Shown piece by piece: positions 1-4,669 of a DNA stretch of 9,711 nucleotides. A model generated the notes under the pieces. That model was not told the DNA's origin, searched no databases, and saw only the letters and a list, made by a program, of their open reading frames with translations. The DNA lies in NCBI GenBank assembly GCA_937907595.1, contig CALCXL010000850.1, positions 1-9,711 on the forward strand, in the 5' to 3' direction. Source of the DNA: an uncultured Pseudomonadota bacterium. GTDB lineage: Bacteria > Myxococcota_A > UBA796 > UBA9615. Numbering within the stretch: the first letter of the stretch is position 1; the number at the start of each line of letters is the position of its first letter. Position numbers and translations under genes: made by a program.

Positions 1-91
1 CGGCGGGGGTGTAGTGCACGCCGTGGGCTCGGCGGGGGTCGACGCGGGGAGGGGCCTGCGCGGCCCCAAGAGGGTCGGCCGGGCTGGTCAC
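1..91 (-). CDS. Partial CDS, possible N6-adenine DNA methylase N-terminus
   Basis: This is the first 30 codons of a minus-strand gene that runs off the left edge. It begins with GTG (91-89), which overlaps the TGA stop (90-88) of the upstream lipoprotein gene as GTGA. That arrangement is typical of translational coupling, and there is no strong Shine-Dalgarno sequence of its own. The visible protein is Pro/Ala-rich and then reads RRAHGVHYTP at residues 20-29. A basic pair followed by G-x-x-Y-T-P is the pattern seen close to the SAM-binding motif at the start of many type I/IIG (Eco57I-like, HsdM-like) N6-adenine methylases. What is seen: an open frame, a coupled start and the short motif. What is inferred: the methylase identity, which rests on about ten residues. 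It could instead be an unrelated protein with a chance match. Confidence 0.5.
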   Translation of the reverse strand, partial: MTSPADPLGAAQAPPRVDPRRAHGVHYTPA

Positions 92-1050
92 TCGGCGCAG
101 CGGACCTGGTAGATCGTCGGGTCGCCGCCCCCGGACTCGGACACGTGCAGGTAGCGCCGGTTGAGGGCGTCGTAGGCCACCGCCTCGCCCTGGGCTTCGG
201 GCTCGAAGGGCACCGGGGTGGCCACGTCGGGCCGGGCGCTGAGCACGCCGTCGTCCAGGCGGTACTCCTGCAGGTCGAAGTACTCGCGCAGCAGCAGGCG
301 CTCGCCCCCGGGCAGCAGGTCGGCGGCGGTGACGCCCAGGGTGACGGGGCCGTCGGTGCGGGTGGTGTCCAGGGCGACGCCCGCGGGGGCCACGCTCGGC
401 TGGTCGACGGCCAGGTCGGTCAGGCGGTGCATGAGGGTGCTGCCCCCGCCCCGCTTGGTGAAGACCACGGGGGTGCCGTCGCCTTCGATGACCAGCGCTT
501 CGGCGTCTTCGGGCCCCTGGGGGTAGGTGAAGGGCAGGCGATCGGCGGGCAGGGTGAGGTCCAGGGGGTCGCCGTCGTGCTCGGGGTCCACGGTGGGCTC
601 GGCCAAACGCAGGAGCGCCACCTCGGGAGCGGTGCGGGCGTTGTCGCCGATGTCGGCCACGAACAGGCAGGTCCCGGCGGGGCAGGGGCCCAGGGCCAGG
701 TCCTCCCAGTCGCGGTTGCTGCGGCCCTCCAGGTGGACGCGGGCGAGCACGTCGCCGTCGAAGGAGAGGGCGACGACGTCGGCGGGGTTGCCGGAGTCCT
801 CGATCACCCAGAGCAGCCCGGGCTGGGCCTGGGACACGACCAGGCCGGAGATCTCGTCCAGGGACTCGTCGTCCACCTCCGCCAGCTCCGTCGGCTGCCC
901 CCAAAGCTCGCAGGTGGGCGGCGTCGCGTCGTCGTCGTCGTTGCCGGAGTCGTCGTCGTTGGCCGTGTCGTCGTCGTCCGCGGTGTCGTCGTCGTCGACG
1001 GGCGCGTTGGGGCATGCGGAGAGCAGCAGGAGCGTCCAGAGGATCCTCAT
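88..1050 (-). CDS. Asp-tethered lipoprotein with predicted beta-propeller body
   Basis: A 320-residue protein starting at ATG (1050-1048), with GGAG about 5 nt upstream. The signal peptide is very short (MR, then a hydrophobic stretch) and ends in a lipobox LSAC, making C13 the predicted lipidated residue. Residues 19-41 are a low-complexity tether of DDDD blocks separated by T/A/N/S/G. The body (about 47-320) has the signature of a widespread, mostly uncharacterised beta-propeller family: EISGL (66-70), W-x-x-EDSGN (81-88), RDWEDLALGP (113-122), VADIGDN (131-137), EP (151-152), YPQGPEDAEAL (176-186), FTK (197-199) and QGEAVAYD (287-294). These resemble secreted esterase-like or SMP-30-like propellers. 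Four cysteines (47, 123, 128, 318) could form disulfides outside the cytoplasm. It is likely anchored in the outer membrane or on the surface. No substrate can be named. It is divergent from the FRG gene and overlaps the next minus-strand gene by 4 nt. No in-frame start lies just upstream, so the short signal peptide appears genuine. Confidence 0.9.
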   Translation of the reverse strand: MRILWTLLLLSACPNAPVDDDDTADDDDTANDDDSGNDDDDATPPTCELWGQPTELAEVDDESLDEISGLVVSQAQPGLLWVIEDSGNPADVVALSFDGDVLARVHLEGRSNRDWEDLALGPCPAGTCLFVADIGDNARTAPEVALLRLAEPTVDPEHDGDPLDLTLPADRLPFTYPQGPEDAEALVIEGDGTPVVFTKRGGGSTLMHRLTDLAVDQPSVAPAGVALDTTRTDGPVTLGVTAADLLPGGERLLLREYFDLQEYRLDDGVLSARPDVATPVPFEPEAQGEAVAYDALNRRYLHVSESGGGDPTIYQVRCAE

Positions 1051-1105
1051 CGCTCCAAGGTACCAGCGGGGTCGCTGCGAGCCATCGCCTCCCCCCCCCA
1101 GCCTG

Positions 1106-1111
1106 TAGACT
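1106..1111 (+). promoter_or_regulatory. Putative -10 box for the FRG gene
   Basis: TAGACT fits TAnnnT and lies 22 nt before the ATG at 1134, allowing a short leader that includes GGAG (1122-1125). No convincing -35 is visible. It lies in the 83-bp divergent gap, which also holds a run of nine C (1091-1099). The same TAnACT pattern precedes the kinase and the large lipoprotein genes. Confidence 0.3.
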
Positions 1112-1133
1112 CCGACCCGCTGGAGCCCCCCCG

Positions 1134-2081
1134 ATGCCCGAGCCCCCCTTCATCGACTGGACCGAGCGCATCGCCGCCTCCCTCTGGAAGGGGGAGGGCC
1201 CGGACCGCTCCGCCCGCGTCGTCGACTACCAGGGCCTGCCGGCCGTGGCGGTGGACAGCTACCAGGGCCTGGTCCGGGTGCTGGGCTACATGAAGTACAG
1301 CCTCAAGGACAAGTGGGTGCTCTTCCGCGGCCAGAACCGCTGCTACGGCTCCCTGCAGCCGGGCATCTACCGCGCGGGCAAGCACCCCCCCGCGGAGGTC
1401 GACGGCCTGATGGAGGCCTTCCTCAACGAGTACCGGGACGCCATCGGCTTCGACCCCAAGCCGGCGCACAAGGTCACCACCGAGCCGCTGCTGCAGCACT
1501 ACGGCATCCGCACCCGCTGGGTCGACCTGGTGGACTCCATCCCCTACGCCCTCTTCTTCGCCACCCGCAAGCTCCAGGAGCTGGACCGCAGGCCCGGCGT
1601 CTACGACTACGTCGAGTCCCCCGACGAGCAGGGCGTCATCTACCTGGTGGACTGCGGATACGAGCAGGAGCTCCGGTCGGTCTCGGTGGTGGAGCGCGGG
1701 CAGCCCCAGGACGTGCCGGGGATCTGGGCGGAGTACGAGGGGCGGCAGGCCACGGGCTTCCAGGTTTGTGATCTGCGGAGGGCCAAGCCGTCCAAGGCCC
1801 TGCGCCCCCACGCCCAACACGGCTGGCTCTGCCGCCCGGAGGTGGGCGAGCAGGACCTCTGGTACCGGGTGGTGCTGCGCATCGTCGTGCCCACCGTGCA
1901 GGCGCGGCGGTGGCTGGGCGAGGGGGACTGCACCTCCGCCGCGGCGCTGTTCCCCTCCCCGGAGGACGACTTCAACTTCCACCGCCTGTTGGACGCGCGC
2001 AACCAGCGCTTCCTGGTGGATCAGGACCCTCGGCTGGGGCGCATCATGCGCTTCGCGTTCCACGGCGGACACGGGAGCTGA
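1134..2081 (+). CDS. FRG-domain-containing protein
   Basis: A 315-residue soluble protein without signal peptide or membrane segments. The ATG at 1134 is preceded by GGAG at 1122-1125 (8-nt gap). The frame is open further upstream to an ATG at 1014, but that extension lies inside the divergent lipoprotein gene, reads as Pro/Arg/Ser-rich shadow sequence and lacks a ribosome site, so 1134 is preferred. The FRG domain is recognised from W-V-L-F-R-G-Q (61-67) followed by LQPGIYR (74-80), then LLQHYGIRTRWVDLVD (119-134) with FFATRK (141-146), a beta-strand YLVD (170-173), QHGWL (228-232) and the C-terminal LFPSPED (272-278). The order and spacing fit the full family, so the gene looks intact. The biochemical role of FRG proteins is not settled; the conserved FRGQ and QHYG...TRxxD residues suggest an active or ligand site. 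FRG genes are often found in accessory and defence-rich regions. Here it stands alone on its strand, followed by a long gap. Confidence 0.88.
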   Translation: MPEPPFIDWTERIAASLWKGEGPDRSARVVDYQGLPAVAVDSYQGLVRVLGYMKYSLKDKWVLFRGQNRCYGSLQPGIYRAGKHPPAEVDGLMEAFLNEYRDAIGFDPKPAHKVTTEPLLQHYGIRTRWVDLVDSIPYALFFATRKLQELDRRPGVYDYVESPDEQGVIYLVDCGYEQELRSVSVVERGQPQDVPGIWAEYEGRQATGFQVCDLRRAKPSKALRPHAQHGWLCRPEVGEQDLWYRVVLRIVVPTVQARRWLGEGDCTSAAALFPSPEDDFNFHRLLDARNQRFLVDQDPRLGRIMRFAFHGGHGS

Positions 2082-2098
2082 TCGGTCGACGCCGCCGT

Positions 2099-2119
2099 TG
2101 ATATCGCAACTGATATCGC
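2099..2119. repeat. Short direct repeat with two GATATC cores
   Basis: TGATATCGC occurs at 2099-2107 and again at 2111-2119, 12 bp apart, just after the FRG stop. Each contains the palindrome GATATC. The spacing is close to one helical turn and the A/T content stands out from the surroundings, so an operator pair is possible, but chance cannot be excluded. Confidence 0.3.
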
Positions 2120-2229
2120 CATCCTGTCGCCCCGTCGCCCCCGCTCCTGTCGACTCCGGCCGCCAACGCATCCGATCATCCGGAACAGTTGATTCGGTGG
2201 GACGTCAGTCACGAATTGCAGGAATCTGC

Positions 2230-2245
2230 TTGTTCGCGCGAACAA
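2230..2245. promoter_or_regulatory. 16-bp perfect palindrome, possible operator
   Basis: TTGTTCGCGCGAACAA is a perfect 16-bp palindrome with GTTC/GAAC half-sites four bases apart. It looks like the binding site of a dimeric regulator. Its half-sites recall those of SOS boxes, but the order (GTTC-N4-GAAC) is not a standard LexA site, so no regulator is assigned. As RNA it would form a 6-bp stem with a GCGC loop inside the 2226-2259 hairpin. Confidence 0.4.
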
Positions 2246-2403
2246 AAGGGACCAAGCAGGAGTCCTAGCGGATGAGGGCGCGCGCCGAGCGCCGTGGAGC
2301 GATCCGCGGTGCGACCGCCGCGACCTCGTCCCAGGCTGCAAGCCAACGTGAGTGCGAGCGCGCGACCCCGGCGATCAAGCCGGGGGAACGCAGAGGAGGT
2401 CCC

Positions 2404-2640
2404 ATGACCACGAGCTGCCGGATCACAACCTCGACCTGGAGCCGGGTGCACGCCCGGCTCGAGCGAGGGACCGATCGGCCCGACCCCGAACGCTTGAGCG
2501 CCGTGGCTGGCGTGATGCGTTCGGGTCTCGGTCCGAAGCGGTCGCTGTACGCCGTTCGGACGCGTACCTCGCTTTTTAGAGGGCGAGGTGCGCGTCCCGG
2601 CGGCGCCCGCGGTTCCGGACCCGGGGCTGACCAGGGGTAG
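2404..2640 (+). CDS. Doubtful small ORF with a good ribosome-binding site
   Basis: A 78-codon frame starts at ATG 2404 just after a near-consensus AGGAGGT (2394-2400), only 3 nt from the start codon. The product is Arg/Gly/Ser-rich, has no recognisable domain and no hydrophobic segment. Against it: by hand count 19 of 78 codons end in A or T, far more than in the flanking genes, and the codons with A/T endings pile up in the second half. The frame also overlaps the candidate structured RNA hairpins. It is recorded because of the ribosome site; a chance open frame in GC-rich DNA is more likely. Confidence 0.18.
   Translation: MTTSCRITTSTWSRVHARLERGTDRPDPERLSAVAGVMRSGLGPKRSLYAVRTRTSLFRGRGARPGGARGSGPGADQG
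2550..2605 (+). other. Long stem-loop, 23 positions with one mismatch
   Basis: Arms 2550-2572 and 2583-2605 pair at 22 of 23 positions (19 Watson-Crick, three G-U at 2555, 2556 and 2565; the only mismatch is C-C at 2557/2598) around a 10-nt loop TTTTTAGAGG. There is no T-run after the 3' arm, so it is not a textbook intrinsic terminator on either strand. It may be the 3' end of the candidate RNA, an RNA-processing site, or a barrier between that RNA and the kinase promoter. Confidence 0.6.
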
Positions 2641-2653
2641 ACTCACGCCCCTG
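2632..2653 (+). promoter_or_regulatory. Inverted repeat around a putative -10, abutting the kinase start
   Basis: CAGGGG (2632-2637) and CCCCTG (2648-2653) are a perfect 6-bp inverted repeat. Between them lies TAGACT (2638-2643), a TAnnnT -10 candidate only 11 nt before the GTG at 2655. Transcription from it would start almost at the start codon, giving a leaderless or near-leaderless message, which fits the absence of a ribosome-binding site. The repeat could be an operator over the promoter, or, on a longer transcript, a hairpin next to the start codon. No clear -35 is seen. Confidence 0.35.
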
Positions 2654-2654
2654 A

Positions 2655-4559
2655 GTGAGCACGATCGCGCCCCATACGGTCACCGAAGACACCCTCGTCG
2701 AGCGCTGGGAGAGCCTCAGCATCGACCCGGGCACGCTGATCCTGAGCGCCCAGGGGACCCTGGCGCCCGTGGGCCTGGAGGCCACCGAGTGGGGCATCGA
2801 GGACGAGCCCACCGTCCTGCTCCCCCAGTTCACCCGCTTCAGCCACAACCTCGAGTTCGGCGCCATGCTCGGTCGCGGGGGCACGGCCGAGGTCACCGCC
2901 GCCCGCCAGCTGGCCCTGCAGCGCGAGGTCGCCGTCAAGTGCCTGCGCAAGGACAAGGCTTCCCCCGCCCGCGCCCGGCAGCTCATCCGCGAGGCCCGCG
3001 TCCTGGGCGCCCTGCAGCACCCCGGCATCGTCCCCGTGCACCTCATCGGCACCGACGAGGACGGGCAGCCGATGATCGTCATGCGGCGCGTGCAGGGCAC
3101 CGCTTGGCTGGACTTCGTGCACCAGGGCGGCCACCTGCGCGCCCCGGCCGGCGAGCCCGACCCCCTGGAGTGGCACCTGCGCGTGCTCATGCAGGTCTGC
3201 AACGCCGCGCACTTCGCCCACAGCAAGGGGATCCTGCACCGCGACATCAAGCTGTCCAACGTGATGATCGGCGCCCACGGCGAGGTCTACCTGGTGGACT
3301 GGGGCATGGCGCTGGCCTTCGATCCGGCCTGCGACATCGACGTGCCCCTGGCCCGGGACGAGACCGAGGTCCTGGGCACGCCCGGCTACATGGCCCCGGA
3401 GATGGCCGGCGTCATCACCGACCACCTGCGCCCGCGCACCGACGTCTACCTGCTGGGCGGCTGCCTGCACATGATCCTGACCGGCCGGCAGCTCCACGGT
3501 GAGGGCTCCCTGCTGGAGAAGCTGGCCCGCGCCTGGGCCAGCGAGCCCTGGGCCTACGAGGAGCGCGTGCCCGGGGAGCTGGCCGCCATCGCCACCCGCG
3601 CCTGCCGCCGCGATCCCTACGAGCGCTACGCCTCCGCCGAGGCCGTCCGTCAGGAGATCGCCCGCTTCCTGTCCCGCCGGACCTCGCGCCGGCTCGCCCT
3701 GGAGGCCCGACTGCGGCTGCGCGCGCTGCAGGAGCTGGTGGACAGCGACGACGTCTTCGCCCCCGACGTGCACGAGCTCTACGCCGAGTGCCGCTTCGGC
3801 TTCCGCGAGGCCCTGCGCGACTGGCCGGACAACCCCGACGCCCTGGAGGGGCAGGACGCCGCCGCGATGGCCATGGCCAGCTTCGAGCTCGGCGAGGGCC
3901 GCGCCGACCACGCCGCCGTGCTCCTGGAGGAGCTGGAGCACCCGCCCGAGGAGCTGGCCCGCGCCGTGGAGATGCGGCTGCAGACCCGCCAGCGCCACAG
4001 CCGCCAGGCCCAGCGCATGCGGGCCCGCCAGCGCAGCGAGCGCAGCGGCCGCTTCGAGCGCGCCGTGATGCTCTACGCCGCCGCCCTGCTGTGGGGCGTG
4101 GTCGACGTCGCCCTGGGGGCGCTGGATCGCAGCGGCCGCTTCACCCCCGGCTACGGCACCCTGACGCTCATCAGCCTGAGCCACGGCGCCACCATCGCCG
4201 CCACCGTCGCGTCCCGCCGCCGCGAGCTGCTCTCCAACCTGGCCAACCGCCGCTTCCTCATGGTGCAGGGGCTGGCCGTGCTGGCGCCGCTGCTGCTGTG
4301 GTGGATGGCGCTGACCGTGGGCCTTCCCGTGTACGTCGGCATCGCCCTGCTGCAGCTGCTGTTCGGCATCTTCGCCGCCGTGGCCGCTGGCGCCCGCCCC
4401 GCCATGCTCGGCCCCGCCGGGCTGTTCTGCGTGGGCTTCGTGATGACCACGCTCATGCCGGGCATCGCCTGGGAGATCCTGGGCATCTTCGGCGCCCTGG
4501 GCATGGGCCTGGCGGGCTGGACCTGGTCCCGCCAAGGGCGCGCGCACCGCCGTCCCTGA
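2655..4559 (+). CDS. PknB-type Ser/Thr protein kinase with C-terminal membrane domain
   Basis: A 634-residue kinase. The start is GTG 2655, because TGA lies in frame at 2652-2654 and the next Met (residue 71) is already in the Gly-rich loop. Kinase domain, about 67-340: Gly-rich loop LGRGGTAEV (72-80), ATP-anchoring K95 in EVAVK, helix-C E113, catalytic loop HRDIKLSN (195-202) with D197, metal-binding D215 in DWG (in place of DFG, as in many myxobacterial kinases), and GTPGYMAPE (241-249). All catalytic residues are present. Residues 340-465 are helical and charged, with a TPR-like stretch (FREALRDWPDNPDALEG, 383-399; ELGEGRADHAAVLLEEL, 411-427). Then come about six hydrophobic segments: roughly 471-490, 501-518, 538-556, 559-578, 584-601 and 604-623. 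The kinase domain thus faces the cytoplasm and the anchor is C-terminal, with only short loops outside. It likely phosphorylates Ser/Thr on unknown partners. Intact; it follows the structured gap and precedes the giant lipoprotein gene by 110 bp. Confidence 0.93.
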   Translation: MSTIAPHTVTEDTLVERWESLSIDPGTLILSAQGTLAPVGLEATEWGIEDEPTVLLPQFTRFSHNLEFGAMLGRGGTAEVTAARQLALQREVAVKCLRKDKASPARARQLIREARVLGALQHPGIVPVHLIGTDEDGQPMIVMRRVQGTAWLDFVHQGGHLRAPAGEPDPLEWHLRVLMQVCNAAHFAHSKGILHRDIKLSNVMIGAHGEVYLVDWGMALAFDPACDIDVPLARDETEVLGTPGYMAPEMAGVITDHLRPRTDVYLLGGCLHMILTGRQLHGEGSLLEKLARAWASEPWAYEERVPGELAAIATRACRRDPYERYASAEAVRQEIARFLSRRTSRRLALEARLRLRALQELVDSDDVFAPDVHELYAECRFGFREALRDWPDNPDALEGQDAAAMAMASFELGEGRADHAAVLLEELEHPPEELARAVEMRLQTRQRHSRQAQRMRARQRSERSGRFERAVMLYAAALLWGVVDVALGALDRSGRFTPGYGTLTLISLSHGATIAATVASRRRELLSNLANRRFLMVQGLAVLAPLLLWWMALTVGLPVYVGIALLQLLFGIFAAVAAGARPAMLGPAGLFCVGFVMTTLMPGIAWEILGIFGALGMGLAGWTWSRQGRAHRRP

Positions 4560-4580
4560 GGGGCGCTCACCGGCTCCAGT

Positions 4581-4596
4581 GGGCCGATCGCGGCCC
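4581..4596 (+). terminator. Weak hairpin after the kinase gene
   Basis: GGGCCGATCGCGGCCC forms a perfect 6-bp G/C stem with an ATCG loop, 22 nt after the kinase stop. There is no following T-run, so it would be an atypical terminator or a pause site. Its position between two co-directional genes with a promoter-like sequence downstream is the main support. Confidence 0.25.
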
Positions 4597-4615
4597 CTGC
4601 GGACCACCCCCAGGT

Positions 4616-4624
4616 TGCTACACT
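4616..4624 (+). promoter_or_regulatory. Putative extended -10 box for the large lipoprotein gene
   Basis: TGCTACACT matches the extended -10 form TGnTAnnnT, 45 nt before the ATG at 4670. No good -35 is visible, which an extended -10 can tolerate. The leader would contain GGAG at 4660-4663, 6 nt from the start codon. This suggests the lipoprotein gene is transcribed on its own and not only with the kinase. Confidence 0.35.
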
Positions 4625-4669
4625 CCGCGCCGTCCGCCGCCCACGCGCGCGGCCCCCCCGGAGTCCGCC

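Larger units (their letters stand above)
2220..2605 (+). ncRNA. Candidate structured RNA or structured leader region
   Basis: Most of the 573-bp gap between the FRG and kinase genes is covered by inverted repeats. Pairings checked base by base: 2226-2232 with 2253-2259 (7 bp); 2270-2277 with 2324-2331 (8 bp, one G-U); 2366-2372 with 2379-2385 (7 bp); 2439-2446 with 2453-2460 (8 bp); a three-tier hairpin 2468-2474/2528-2534 (7 bp), 2485-2493/2517-2525 (9 bp) and 2498-2503/2508-2513 (6 bp, two G-U); and a 23-position stem 2550-2572/2583-2605. GGGACC (2248-2253) could also pair with GGTCCC (2398-2403). No motif of RNase P, tmRNA, 6S, SRP RNA or a riboswitch class I know was recognised. The strand is chosen because the neighbouring genes point that way and the G-U pairs work in the plus-strand RNA. 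In GC-rich DNA some hairpins arise by chance; the density and the nested helix are what support this call. Confidence 0.35.

Noticed and set aside
51..67. GGGGCC/GGCCCC hairpin just after the propeller lipoprotein stop, considered as a terminator
   Set aside because: No T-run, and it lies inside the coupled downstream reading frame 1-91.
1014..1133. Upstream extension of the FRG gene to an ATG at 1014
   Set aside because: It would overlap the divergent lipoprotein start, has no ribosome site and encodes Pro/Ser/Arg-rich filler; the ATG at 1134 has GGAG at the right distance.
145..1293. Plus-strand open frame opposite the propeller lipoprotein
   Set aside because: Val/Gly-rich shadow. The minus strand has a lipobox, tether and conserved propeller motifs.
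2220..2605. Known RNAs: RNase P RNA, tmRNA, 6S RNA, common riboswitches, group I or II intron
   Set aside because: None of their conserved core motifs were found by eye.
2082..2654. CRISPR array or insertion sequence in the long gap
   Set aside because: No regularly spaced repeats, no transposase frame, no terminal repeats with target duplication.
2643..4607. A minus-strand open frame opposite the kinase gene
   Set aside because: Gln/Gly/His/Ala-rich shadow of a gene with all kinase motifs on the plus strand.
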